NCBI GenBank assembly: GCA_014379405.1
Contig: JACMLU010000003.1
Span: 1 to 53,028, forward strand
Reading direction: 5' to 3'
Source: Flavobacterium sp.
GTDB lineage: Bacteria; Bacteroidota; Bacteroidia; Flavobacteriales; Flavobacteriaceae
DNA length: 53,028 nucleotides
Shown: positions 43,004 through 51,239 of the stretch, in pieces
Layout of the letters: every line of letters begins with the position of its first letter
Position numbering within the stretch: position 1 is the first letter of the stretch
Program-made: the position numbers and the translations under genes
Notes under the pieces: generated by a model
Seen by the model: the letters and a program-made list of their open reading frames with translations, nothing else
Told to the model about the DNA's origin: nothing
The model's database searches: none

Positions 43004-43672
43004 TTAAAGAATGTTTTTTAATGCTTCTTTTTTGCTTAAAGGCTTTAAATTATTGTTAACTACAAAGTTTCTAACCGCTTCGGGATTGGTTTTGGCATAT
43101 TCCCGCAATGCCCAGCCAATGGCTTTTTGTATAAAAAACTCATTGGAATTTTTATGTTTTTCGCATTCTGATTTCAACAAATCGAAATTGGTTTTTTGTT
43201 TGTAACCCAATTGAAAAAGAATGGCACTTCGGTTGAGCCACATGTTGTCGGAATTCGAAAAACGTTCGATTGTGTTATCTATTTCCAATGGATATTCAAG
43301 CAAATATTCTCCCAAAATGTATTTGGCAATCGTGTCAACGCTGTCCCACCAAGAATTGGTGATTATCAGTTTTTCAATGAGTTGAATGTCGTCTTTTTTA
43401 TAATTTCCTTTGAGTTGTTTTATCAGAATTTCTATGGTGCAATACTGCAATTCTCGTTGTGGTTTTTCGAAAAGTTCCAATGCAATTGCTCTTGGGTTTT
43501 TGGCAATTTCTTCTTGGTTTTCTTTGCAAAGCGTTTTAAAAATTAATCTTCTATTTTCTGTTTTTAGACCAAAAAAAGAGAAATGATTCCGCATGTATTT
43601 TGCCATTGCTAGAGCATTTTCGGGCTGATTTTTTTCTTGGAAAGCAGTTTCTAATGATTCAATGAAAGGCAT
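43004..43672 (-). CDS. DNA alkylation repair protein (AlkD-like)
   Basis: A 222-residue all-helical HEAT-repeat protein of the AlkD glycosylase family, which removes 3- and 7-methylpurines. Typical elements are AKYMRNHFSFFGLKTENRR, REYLxYC-like RELQYCTIEIL, the TNSWWDSVDTIAKYILGEYL segment carrying the WD that faces the lesion, NMWLNRSAILFQLGYK and FFIQKAIGWALREYAKTNP. No signal peptide is present. It starts 3 bases before the end of the upstream AcpH-like gene, so the two form a leftward pair. Confidence 0.93.
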   Translation of the reverse strand: MPFIESLETAFQEKNQPENALAMAKYMRNHFSFFGLKTENRRLIFKTLCKENQEEIAKNPRAIALELFEKPQRELQYCTIEILIKQLKGNYKKDDIQLIEKLIITNSWWDSVDTIAKYILGEYLLEYPLEIDNTIERFSNSDNMWLNRSAILFQLGYKQKTNFDLLKSECEKHKNSNEFFIQKAIGWALREYAKTNPEAVRNFVVNNNLKPLSKKEALKNIL

Positions 43673-43675
43673 AAT

Positions 43676-44260
43676 TTATAAAGTTTCTATTTTCTGTTTT
43701 GAATGGGTTTTTATTTCTTCAAAAAAAGTAGTGAATTCGGTTTCGAAATCTGAATAGAAAGTTCTCAATTCAGCAACTGAAAATCTCATATTCGAATTGC
43801 GTTTCATTCTGTTGTCCATTTTAACCAAAACGTTTTCTATTCCTTCAATGGTTTGATAACTCAAAAGCCAGTTTTGAGCAATTAGATAAGGAACCATTTT
43901 TTGAGTTTTTTCAGTAAGAAAATGATAATTGTCTCTCAAAGATTGGTAAAAACGTTCTGTATAATTCTCTAATGGCTCATCCGAATAATTCTCCCAGTTT
44001 TTTGCCAAGAAATGATCATAAAAAATATCTACAATAATGCCGGAATAATGATGATAATTGGCGTGCAGCCTTTTGGTGCTTTGTCGAAAAATAGGATGAG
44101 CATCGGTGAAAGTGTCGATGGCTCTATGCAAAATGATTCCTTTTTGAATCTCCATCGGAAAAGCGTCAAAGTTTTTCCCGTGAATACCGTCAGCTATAAA
44201 ATTGCCGATTTTCATCAAATCATTGTCTCCTGAAAGATATATGTGGGCTAGAAAATTCAT
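43676..44260 (-). CDS. Acyl carrier protein phosphodiesterase (AcpH-like)
   Basis: A 194-residue HD-domain-like hydrolase. AcpH of E. coli removes the 4'-phosphopantetheine arm from acyl carrier protein. The family opening MNFLAHIYLSGDNDLMKIGN, FIADGIHGKNF, ILHRAIDTFTDAHPIFRQS and YSGIIVDIFYDHFLAKNW are all present and supply the histidines and aspartates of the metal site. It is divergent from glmM, with 96 bases between, and precedes the AlkD-like gene by 3 bases. Confidence 0.9.
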   Translation of the reverse strand: MNFLAHIYLSGDNDLMKIGNFIADGIHGKNFDAFPMEIQKGIILHRAIDTFTDAHPIFRQSTKRLHANYHHYSGIIVDIFYDHFLAKNWENYSDEPLENYTERFYQSLRDNYHFLTEKTQKMVPYLIAQNWLLSYQTIEGIENVLVKMDNRMKRNSNMRFSVAELRTFYSDFETEFTTFFEEIKTHSKQKIETL

Positions 44261-44356
44261 TCGACTAATCTATGAATTTTAAATGACTTTTATAAACCAT
44301 CGTTTGTTATATTTGTATCCGGAAATTTAAAATTTGAACTCAAAAACATTAAATAA

Positions 44357-45751
44357 ATGACTTTAATAAAATCTATATCAGGAATTCGAGGTACCATTGG
44401 CGGAAAAGTAGGGGATAACTTGACTCCGGTCGATGCCGTGAAATTTGCTGCGGCTTACGGAACTTGGCTAAAAAACAGCATTGGCAAAGATAACAAGAAT
44501 TTGAAGGTTGTCGTAGGAAGAGATGCTAGAATTTCGGGACCAATGATTCATAATTTGGTAGTAAATACTTTGGTAGGTTTGGGAATTGACGTGATTGATT
44601 TGGGACTTTCGACAACACCAACTGTTGAAGTAGCTGTACCATTGGAAAGTGCTCACGGAGGAATTATCCTTACCGCTTCGCACAATCCAAAACAATGGAA
44701 TGCCTTAAAATTATTGAATGAAAAAGGAGAATTCTTGAACGGTATCGAAGGAGAAAAAATACTTCAAATCGCCGAAGCCGAAGCATTCGATTTTTCGGAT
44801 GTTGATAATTTGGGCGAAATTGTTGAAAATGATGCTTATATGGACATTCATATCGATGAAGTATTGAACTTGCCTTTGGTGGATATTGAAGCGATAAAAG
44901 CAGCCAAATTCAAGGTAGTTGTTGACGGAGTAAATTCATCTGGAGGTATTATTATTCCAAAATTATTGGAATTAATGGGCGTTGAAGTGGTAAAATTATA
45001 CTGTGAACCCAACGGACATTTTCCGCACAATCCAGAACCCTTAAAAGAGCATTTAACGGATATTTCAGAATTGGTTGTCGAAGAAAAAGCGGATTTTGGA
45101 ATCGTGGTTGATCCAGATGTGGACCGTTTGGCTTTCATTTGTGAAGACGGCGAAATGTTTGGTGAAGAATATACTTTGGTGGCTTGCGCCGATTATGTGT
45201 TGAGCAAAACTCCAGGAAATACCGTTTCGAATATGTCTTCTTCCCGTGCTTTGCGTGACGTGACCAATTCGCATAACGGAAGCTATGAAGCCAGTGCCGT
45301 TGGTGAAGTGAACGTGGTAGAATTGATGAAGAAAAATAATGCCATTATTGGTGGTGAAGGGAACGGCGGAATCATTTATCCTGAATTACATTACGGTCGC
45401 GATAGTTTGGTGGGCGTGGCTTTGTTCTTGACGCATTTGGCCAACAAAAAGATGAGCGTTTCAGCCTTGAGAGCTTCCTATCCGGAATATTACATGAGCA
45501 AAAACAAAATCGAATTGACACCACAAATTGATGTTGATGCGATTCTTGTGGCAATGACCGAAAAATATAAAAACGAAGACATAACAACGATTGACGGAGT
45601 AAAAATTGACTTTGCCGAAAACTGGGTTCATCTTCGAAAATCAAATACAGAACCGATTATTCGAATCTATACCGAAGCCGCTTCACAAGAAAAGGCTGAT
45701 GGTTTGGCATTACGAATTATTGATGAAATAAAAGCAATAGCAGGAATCTAA
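44357..45751 (+). CDS. glmM: Phosphoglucosamine mutase
   Basis: GlmM converts glucosamine 6-phosphate to glucosamine 1-phosphate on the route to UDP-GlcNAc for murein and lipopolysaccharide. The 464-residue alpha-D-phosphohexomutase has the phospho-serine S108 in LTASHNPKQWNALK, the metal loop VDPDVDRLAF, the sugar-binding GEGNGGIIYPELHYGRD and the C-terminal phosphate loop RKSNTEPIIRIY. The opening LIKSISGIRGTIGG is typical of the Bacteroidota type, which may also accept other hexose phosphates. TATATTTG (44308-44315) is a likely -7 element, 41 bases before the start. Confidence 0.93.
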   Translation: MTLIKSISGIRGTIGGKVGDNLTPVDAVKFAAAYGTWLKNSIGKDNKNLKVVVGRDARISGPMIHNLVVNTLVGLGIDVIDLGLSTTPTVEVAVPLESAHGGIILTASHNPKQWNALKLLNEKGEFLNGIEGEKILQIAEAEAFDFSDVDNLGEIVENDAYMDIHIDEVLNLPLVDIEAIKAAKFKVVVDGVNSSGGIIIPKLLELMGVEVVKLYCEPNGHFPHNPEPLKEHLTDISELVVEEKADFGIVVDPDVDRLAFICEDGEMFGEEYTLVACADYVLSKTPGNTVSNMSSSRALRDVTNSHNGSYEASAVGEVNVVELMKKNNAIIGGEGNGGIIYPELHYGRDSLVGVALFLTHLANKKMSVSALRASYPEYYMSKNKIELTPQIDVDAILVAMTEKYKNEDITTIDGVKIDFAENWVHLRKSNTEPIIRIYTEAASQEKADGLALRIIDEIKAIAGI

Positions 45752-45795
45752 AAGTTAAGACCTAGTTAATTGAGATTCATCGCAACCAGAACAGA

Positions 45796-46035
45796 ATGCT
45801 ATTAATTACAAAATATATTCAAGACGAAAGTACTAGCGCATTAGTTCTGTATTCTATATTTTCTATGATAATTGGCTTCTTAATTGTTATGTGGATAAGG
45901 TATAATAAAAAGAAAGCAGAATCTGACAACGAATACTATTTTGATTTTTTTACTGACAATAGGCTGTATGGTGCTATCATAATTTTAATCATTGGAATCT
46001 GGGCAACTGTGTCGGAGTTATTAAAACGATTTTGA
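45796..46035 (+). CDS. Small membrane protein of unknown function
   Basis: Not recognised. A 79-residue protein with two membrane helices (about 15-34, ALVLYSIFSMIIGFLIVMWI, and 59-74, GAIIILIIGIWATVSELL) joined by a polar loop (RYNKKKAESDNEYYFDFFTDNR). It follows glmM by 44 bases in the same direction and may be cotranscribed. A terminator lies about 190 bases downstream. Confidence 0.75.
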   Translation: MLLITKYIQDESTSALVLYSIFSMIIGFLIVMWIRYNKKKAESDNEYYFDFFTDNRLYGAIIILIIGIWATVSELLKRF

Positions 46036-46225
46036 CCATATTTAATATAATTTTTTTTCTTTGTTGAAATAAACATCTAATCAGCACAACATACGCGAAG
46101 AAAAATCGCTAACATTTTAATAATTAGAACTTTTCTTTTACGAAAAACTTCTATCTTGTCGAAAGAACTCATTTCTCTTTAATCGCGACTTCGCCTAGCG
46201 TGAGACCGTTGTCTTTTTTAATAAC

Positions 46226-46264
46226 AAAATCCTTTCATAGAGCAATCTTTGAAAGGATTTTTTT
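46226..46264 (+). terminator. Strong intrinsic terminator ending a possible small RNA or long 3' leader
   Basis: AAAATCCTTTCA (46226-46237) and TGAAAGGATTTT (46250-46261) form a perfect 12-base stem with a 12-base loop followed by T's. It is 190 bases beyond the last gene. The piece between contains short hairpin-capable parts (GCGACTTCGC, AGACCGTTGTCT), so either a long 3' untranslated region or a separate small RNA ends here. Confidence 0.85.
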
Positions 46265-46729
46265 GGATTATAATTATAACTGGGTTAGTTTAATAATTTG
46301 TATTTTAACCTAAAATCAATCAAATGTTTTTATATTAACAAAAAAAATCTAAATTTATGATTATATTTAAAAATTATTAAGCTGTTTTTGTCAATTCGGT
46401 TTTTGAAAAGTTGTTTTTGTTATTAGTCTCTAATAGTTTTCATTGTTTCTTAATTTTTGGCAGTTTGTTGATCTGTTTTCAAAGGTATTAGTTCTTTTTA
46501 TTGTGTTAATCCAAATCAGTTATATTTTCATATTCGTTTAGGTATTCCCAATTACTTGTTTAAAAGGTAACAATTATTGTTTTGAGTTGATATAACTATG
46601 TAATAGTTCTTTTGACAATTTAAAATTATTGAAATCTAAATAATAATTGGATTAAAGGGTAACAAATTTTAAACCCAATGTATCTATTATTATAACAACA
46701 AAAAACTAACACTTTAAACTTTAGAAATT
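46265..46729. other. Long AT-rich leader region
   Basis: This 465-base stretch carries no gene I can support. It is extremely T- and A-rich, without clear repeats. The promoter of the following exported protein should lie here, but no well-spaced TTTG/TAnnTTTG pair is evident; ATAGTTCTTTTGACAATTT near 46605 is only suggestive. Confidence 0.6.
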
Positions 46730-47467
46730 ATGAAAAAATCAATTTTTGTAACGATTGCTTTTATGGCCGTTACTAGTATCTCATCTCAATTATTTGCTCA
46801 AGAAGCGGCTGCAGTAAAAGCAGGGTATAATGTAAAAGCAAATGTAAAATGTCGAGTAACTCAAACTGAAACAGGTTGTGCATTAGCATTTGAGTATGGT
46901 GTAAAATCTCCAAAAGATGTAGCAACCGGTCAATCATCAGGAAAAAGGGGATACGATTATTATCAAGCAAAATCAGATTTTAGTGTAAGTGCTACAGATA
47001 ATTCTGTAACAGAAGTAAAAAGTCCACGAGATGCCGCCAGCGGTCAAGCCACAGGAAAAAGACAGCATCAGCCAATGAGTGTGACTAAAGAAATGGATAA
47101 AAGCTCCCCTAAATTAGCAGAATCAGTATCAAGTATTGATGGAACTGCAGCAAAAGGAGGTTCTGGTAAAGTTAATGTACAGGATTTGAGTTTTTCTAAA
47201 GTTGATGTACAAGATATTAGTTTCACAAAAAGATGTGGAGGAAAAAGCAGTAAGTTGTCTGTTGTAGATGGAGAATGTGTTATTTCAACAGATGACTGTC
47301 CAAATGGTACTTGCACCGTGGTGGCTTCCTGGAGTTGGGGAGCAACAAATTCAGGTCGATGTTCCGTTGATTTTCTATTGGAAATCGAAGATGGAGTTTG
47401 CACGAGCATGGCTATCAATGAAAAAGGATTGCCAGGAGGAAAGAGTACAGCAACTACAAAAAAATAA
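46730..47467 (+). CDS. Exported protein with Hcp-like sequence motifs
   Basis: A 245-residue protein with a signal peptide (KKSIFVTIAFMAVTSISSQLFAQ). It contains a duplicated motif: VKSPKDVATGQSSGKR (58-73) and VKSPRDAASGQATGKR (96-111). The second copy continues QHQPMSVTKEMDKSSPKL. At 147-157 it has KVNVQDLSFSK, at once echoed by VDVQDISFTK, and at 201-204 WSWG. From memory these pieces match parts of type VI tube proteins (Hcp1 of Pseudomonas has GKVNVQDLSFTK, then DKSTPNL, and an AWSWG segment), but here they are out of order and joined to a cysteine-rich C-terminal half (GECVISTDDCPNGTCTVV). Hcp proteins are shorter and lack signal peptides. The function is unknown; it is followed by a terminator. 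Confidence 0.8.
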   Translation: MKKSIFVTIAFMAVTSISSQLFAQEAAAVKAGYNVKANVKCRVTQTETGCALAFEYGVKSPKDVATGQSSGKRGYDYYQAKSDFSVSATDNSVTEVKSPRDAASGQATGKRQHQPMSVTKEMDKSSPKLAESVSSIDGTAAKGGSGKVNVQDLSFSKVDVQDISFTKRCGGKSSKLSVVDGECVISTDDCPNGTCTVVASWSWGATNSGRCSVDFLLEIEDGVCTSMAINEKGLPGGKSTATTKK

Positions 47468-47474
47468 GTTATTT

Positions 47475-47506
47475 AAAAACAGGAAGTTGATGCTTCCTGT
47501 TTTTTT
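47475..47506 (+). terminator. Terminator after the Hcp-motif gene
   Basis: AAAACAGGAAG and CTTCCTGTTTT form a perfect 11-base stem with loop TTGATG, followed by T's. Confidence 0.92.
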
Positions 47507-47553
47507 TAACAATAATCAAAGTCTTTATTATTACCAACCTACATTTTGTCAAT

Positions 47554-48699
47554 ATGAAGAAAATTACACAACTTTTATCGTATCCATTTTATAATGTAAT
47601 TCTTTTTTTTCTTGTTTTCGGGAATTCACTATTCGCCCAAAAAGATTTGATGCATAAAAAAGATACTATAACCATACGTTGTAAAATACTGATGGAAACG
47701 CCCTCAATGTACACTTTTGCCTTTCTTAATTCAAAAAATAAAGTAAAAAAGACCACTATTTTAAAATCGACAGTCGAAAATGTGGAATACAATAAATACG
47801 ACAAGAATTTAGTTGAAGACAAACTTTTTACTGATGAAGCTTCGATTGTTTTGAACGAAGAGCCTGTAAAACCGTATCAATATTCATTTGCTTTGGGTTT
47901 AAACTTGAGTAATATTTTAGAGTTTAATGCTCCTTCAGGACCAGACAAAAAAAGCTTTTCGGCAACCAGTACTTTGGATTTGGGAATGGATTATTATAAA
48001 GAAGGCAACCGCTTTGCTATGACGAACGAACTCCATTGGACTTTTGCAGTTCAAAAATCGGGTATTTCGGGTAGTGATCGCATTCAAAGGGTTTCGGACG
48101 ACTTTACCACCCTACATGATTTTTCATTTACCTTGAGCAAAAACAGTAAATGGAATGCCAATTTAATTGTTAAAAACGGTACATCTATTTTTACCATTTA
48201 TGATGGAGATTATTTTAAAGATTACAACAACAACGGAAAAATACAAGGGTTTTTGAGTCCCTATCAGGTGGTGCTTTCGCCGGGGATAAAATACCAACCG
48301 AATGATTATTTCAGACTTTCTCTTTCTCCTTATTCCGTTAGTTTGTATGGATTGACTAGTCAGCAAATTGCCAATACTGGATTTTACACCCAGACTTATG
48401 ACTTTAATGGCGACTATGAACTCTTTGTTTTTGAACAATTGGGAGCTGAACTTAATATTTGGTACGACAGGAAATACAAGAAATGGCTCGAAATGCAGTA
48501 TCGTTTAGGTTTTTCCTCGGATTATTTTTCTAAAACAGACATCAATGTTTTAATGGACGGAATGTTTATTACAAAAGTTAGGATTTTTAAAAATATATAC
48601 CTCACACATCGTGCGATTTTGAAAGGGGATTTGTTAGAAACCCCTTTGAAACCTTATTACAAGCAAACTATTTTATTGAGCTATGCCAAAAGTTTTTAG
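47554..48699 (+). CDS. Outer-membrane beta-barrel protein, DUF3078-like
   Basis: A 381-residue protein with an N-terminal signal (helix about 9-28, YPFYNVILFFLVFGNSLFAQ). A short domain (30-90, DTITIRCKILMETPSMYTFA) is followed by alternating strands. The body resembles DUF3078: LDLGMDYYKEGNRFAMTNEL, WTFAVQKSG, GFLSPYQVVLSPGIKYQPND, FRLSLSPYSVSLYG and a terminal barrel strand ending AKSF. DUF3078 is a Bacteroidota outer-membrane family of unknown function. It lies between the Hcp-motif protein and a lipoprotein protease, all exported, but the terminator before it argues against one shared transcript. Confidence 0.75.
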   Translation: MKKITQLLSYPFYNVILFFLVFGNSLFAQKDLMHKKDTITIRCKILMETPSMYTFAFLNSKNKVKKTTILKSTVENVEYNKYDKNLVEDKLFTDEASIVLNEEPVKPYQYSFALGLNLSNILEFNAPSGPDKKSFSATSTLDLGMDYYKEGNRFAMTNELHWTFAVQKSGISGSDRIQRVSDDFTTLHDFSFTLSKNSKWNANLIVKNGTSIFTIYDGDYFKDYNNNGKIQGFLSPYQVVLSPGIKYQPNDYFRLSLSPYSVSLYGLTSQQIANTGFYTQTYDFNGDYELFVFEQLGAELNIWYDRKYKKWLEMQYRLGFSSDYFSKTDINVLMDGMFITKVRIFKNIYLTHRAILKGDLLETPLKPYYKQTILLSYAKSF

Positions 48700-48816
48700 T
48701 AAGTTTTGTTTATTAAGCAGTGGTTCAATTAAATAATAATGTAATTTATAATAAGTACTATTTTTTTGAGTTAATTTTATCACAGAAAACCAGTCATAAT
48801 TAATTTACTTAGAAAC

Positions 48817-49584
48817 TTGAGAAAAATATTAGCAATTTTAACAATAGGGCTTGTCCTATTTGTTTCCTGTTCAAAAGAGGATGACACCTCTGGATATACT
48901 GTAAATCCTGTTACCAATAGGCAGACAACGGGTAGTTCATCCAACGATTTATTGTCAGATACAAAATTTAAGAGTATGGTTATAGAGCTGGTTTATGTTG
49001 ATGGTTTTGAGCCATCAACGGCAGCAATTAATAATTTTGTGTCTTTTATTGAAGCAAGAACTTACAAGCCTAACGGGATTAGTGTTATTAAAAGGTCGAT
49101 GGCGTCACCAAAAAAAACAACTTTTACGGTTACGGAAATTGCAGATATAGAAAAAGCCAACAGAACGAAATATAATACCGCTGACCAAATAGCGGTTTGG
49201 GTTCTTTTTGTAGATGGAAAATCATCTATTGATACCAGTACGTCCGTTGTTTTGGGACAGGCATATTGGAATACTTCTTTTGTTATTTTCGAACAAACCG
49301 TTCAAGGTTTGAGTAATAGTCCATTAGAGCCCAGTAGAAGTTTAGTGGAAACCACCGTAATCACACATGAATTTGGACATATTCTTGGTCTTACCAATTT
49401 AGGAACTCCTATGCAAACGAATCATGAAGATGCTTCACATCCAAAACATTGTAATGTTCCGACTTGCTTAATGTATTGGGAATCAGAATCCGGTAAAAGT
49501 TTTTCAAGTATGGGTTCGGGTGCCACTGCACCTCTGTTAGATGCCCAGTGTCTTGCAGATCTCCGCGCCAAAGGAGGAAGATAA
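48817..49584 (+). CDS. Lipoprotein zinc metalloprotease (metzincin-like)
   Basis: A 255-residue lipoprotein: the signal peptide LAILTIGLVLFVSC ends in a lipobox cysteine at residue 18, followed by SKEDD. The protease motif H184-E-F-G-H188-I-L-G191 lies in ETTVITHEFGHILGLTNLG. In the metzincin pattern HExxHxxGxxH the last position (194) is Asn, not His or Asp; H203 in MQTNHEDAS is a candidate for the missing ligand. CLMYWESESG looks like the Met-turn. Four cysteines near the C-terminus may form disulfides. The start codon is TTG; no ATG fits in frame before the signal peptide. Confidence 0.85.
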   Translation: MRKILAILTIGLVLFVSCSKEDDTSGYTVNPVTNRQTTGSSSNDLLSDTKFKSMVIELVYVDGFEPSTAAINNFVSFIEARTYKPNGISVIKRSMASPKKTTFTVTEIADIEKANRTKYNTADQIAVWVLFVDGKSSIDTSTSVVLGQAYWNTSFVIFEQTVQGLSNSPLEPSRSLVETTVITHEFGHILGLTNLGTPMQTNHEDASHPKHCNVPTCLMYWESESGKSFSSMGSGATAPLLDAQCLADLRAKGGR

Positions 49585-49604
49585 ATCAAGATATTTATAG
49601 AATT

Positions 49605-49638
49605 AACCCTTTTCAAGCACCTTCTTGGAAAGGGTTTT
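49605..49638 (+). terminator. Terminator after the lipoprotein protease gene
   Basis: AACCCTTTTCAAG and CTTGGAAAGGGTT pair throughout (one G-U pair on the plus strand) around loop CACCTT, followed by TTTG. Confidence 0.85.
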
Positions 49639-49700
49639 GTTTTGAGAACAACTTTTGAGGACAACTTCAAAAAATAAATAAATAATTTTAAGTGATTAAG

Positions 49701-49763
49701 TTGTATAACACTATTTATTTTAGTTACATTTGCCCTATAAACTCTATTAAATTGATAGGGTTT
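49701..49763 (+). promoter_or_regulatory. Promoter and leader hairpin of the TauE-like gene
   Basis: TTG (49701-49703) and TACATTTG (49725-49732) are 21 bases apart, fitting the Bacteroidota promoter. Just past the expected start site, AAACTCTAT (49739-49747) and ATAGGGTTT (49755-49763) form a 9-base hairpin in RNA, leaving a leader of over 200 bases before the gene. No known riboswitch was recognised. Confidence 0.5.
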
Positions 49764-49958
49764 ATATTGAATCGGTAATGTTTTGTTATTTATGATGTGT
49801 TATTTAAAAAAATATACCCAAAATAATGATATTTAGTTGCAGGATTTAGTATTTCAATAATAGTTTTTACAATTAATTAAATATTTAAGTTAGCAGAAAA
49901 AGTAAAAAGGCTCCTTTTTGTCTCATTGTTTATTTTTTTGCAAATAATTAAGTTTTTT

Positions 49959-50741
49959 ATGGATTTTCAAATAGGTTTAGTAATTGCAGGTTTAGTAGTT
50001 GGTTTTATTGTTGGTTTGACAGGTGTTGGAGGAGGCTCGCTTATGACTCCTATTTTATTGTGGTTCGGGATTAGTCCGACTACTGCCGTTGGAACTGATT
50101 TATTGTATGCGGCCATAACCAAATGCGGTGGCGTATATGTTCATAATAAAAAGAATAATATCAATTGGACCATTACAGGTTGGCTTTCATTAGGAAGTAT
50201 ACCTGCGGCTTTGCTGACATTATACATACTTCATGTTTTGAACACCGACACCACGGATTTGAATAATGTTATCAAGTTTAGTTTGGGTTGGGCACTTCTT
50301 TTTACTTCGGTTGCCATTATATTTAAACATAAGATTATGGTGTTTTCACAAAAACACGCCGGAGATAAATTTCATAGAGAAAGCAAAACACAAAATTTCT
50401 TGACAGTTGCCATCGGTGTTTTGTTGGGAGTGACTGTAACTCTTACTTCTATCGGCGCTGGAGCTTTAGGAACGGTGACACTTTTTTTTCTTTACCCACT
50501 TTTGCCAACACCAAGATTAGTTGGTACCGAAATTGCTCACGCCGTACCTTTAACTCTCGTTGCGGGATTGGGTCACGCCACTATGGGAAATTTAGATTTA
50601 ACTTTGTTGGGACAGTTATTGTTGGGTTCGCTTCCTGGAATTTACATCGGAAGTATGTTGAGTGGCAAAATGCCTGATTTATTGCTTAGAAATGCATTGG
50701 CTATAATGCTGTTTTTTGTTGGATTGAAGTTGATTTCTTAA
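49959..50741 (+). CDS. TauE/SafE family sulfite or organic-anion exporter
   Basis: A 260-residue inner-membrane protein with about eight helices. The two family signatures are present: VVGFIVGLTGVGGGSLMTPIL near the N-terminus, with GTDLLYAAITKCGG after it, and in the second half GVTVTLTSIGAGALGTVTL and EIAHAVPLTLVAGLGH. Relatives move sulfite, sulfoacetate or other small anions; the substrate here is unknown. I start it at the ATG 49959, which opens directly on the first helix; an in-frame TTG at 49926 would add 11 residues. Confidence 0.92.
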   Translation: MDFQIGLVIAGLVVGFIVGLTGVGGGSLMTPILLWFGISPTTAVGTDLLYAAITKCGGVYVHNKKNNINWTITGWLSLGSIPAALLTLYILHVLNTDTTDLNNVIKFSLGWALLFTSVAIIFKHKIMVFSQKHAGDKFHRESKTQNFLTVAIGVLLGVTVTLTSIGAGALGTVTLFFLYPLLPTPRLVGTEIAHAVPLTLVAGLGHATMGNLDLTLLGQLLLGSLPGIYIGSMLSGKMPDLLLRNALAIMLFFVGLKLIS

Positions 50742-50751
50742 TTTTAAAAGA

Positions 50752-50803
50752 TATATACCAAAAGAGGCTGTCTAATTTTTTTAGGCAGCCTCTTTCGGTA
50801 TAT
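50752..50803. terminator. Large bidirectional terminator
   Basis: AAAGAGGCTGTCTAA (50761-50775) and TTAGGCAGCCTCTTT (50781-50795) pair fully except for one G-U pair. After one mismatch the stem extends through ATACC/GGTAT. It lies between the convergent TauE-like and DUF1398 genes. Confidence 0.9.
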
Positions 50804-50826
50804 TAAAAATTGAATTCGCTATAAAC

Positions 50827-51216
50827 CTAACTTGGTATTTTTTCAATTAAAATGGCAGCATCCGATGGATCGAAATAGGTGCAAGTCATTTCGATGATAT
50901 TTACGCTCCATTTTGCGATTCCGCATTGTGCCGCGTGATTACAAAAAGTGAGATAATCCGTTTGGCCGCCTTGGTGCATCACCAGAAATTCGATGAAGCG
51001 CTCTTTGTTCGATGTTGTTGCGACAGTTATACTCTTATAAGTTTCCGTTGCTACTGCTCTAAAATTATCGGCACCAAAATATTCTACGTGGCCGTCATTG
51101 ACAAAAGTGTCATAACCTTGAACCCCAAATGCAATCAAATCTTGAATGTAAGCAGGAAAGTCTGCACCAGATTTAACTTTGGAATGCGCTTCTTTTATTT
51201 GAGCAATTGTAAACAT
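50827..51216 (-). CDS. DUF1398 domain-containing protein
   Basis: A 129-residue cytoplasmic protein that matches DUF1398 over its full length: MFTIAQIKEAHSKVKSGADF, YIQDLIAFGVQGYDTFVNDG, VATETYKSITVATTSNKERF, HQGGQTDYLTFCNHAAQCGI and the closing TCTYFDPSDAAILIEKIP. The family is common in Bacteroidota and Enterobacteria; a role is not known. It lies 23 bases downstream of the thioesterase gene and is probably cotranscribed with it. Confidence 0.9.
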   Translation of the reverse strand: MFTIAQIKEAHSKVKSGADFPAYIQDLIAFGVQGYDTFVNDGHVEYFGADNFRAVATETYKSITVATTSNKERFIEFLVMHQGGQTDYLTFCNHAAQCGIAKWSVNIIEMTCTYFDPSDAAILIEKIPS

Positions 51217-51239
51217 AATTAGAATAGAATTTCGGTTAA

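Noticed and set aside
46730..47467. Complete type VI secretion locus
   Set aside because: No sheath, baseplate, spike or ClpV-like gene is present; only tube-protein-like motifs occur in an exported protein.
47268..47594. 108-codon plus-strand frame overlapping the Hcp-motif gene
   Set aside because: It is a shifted reading of the supported gene that runs through its terminator; the composition is not protein-like.
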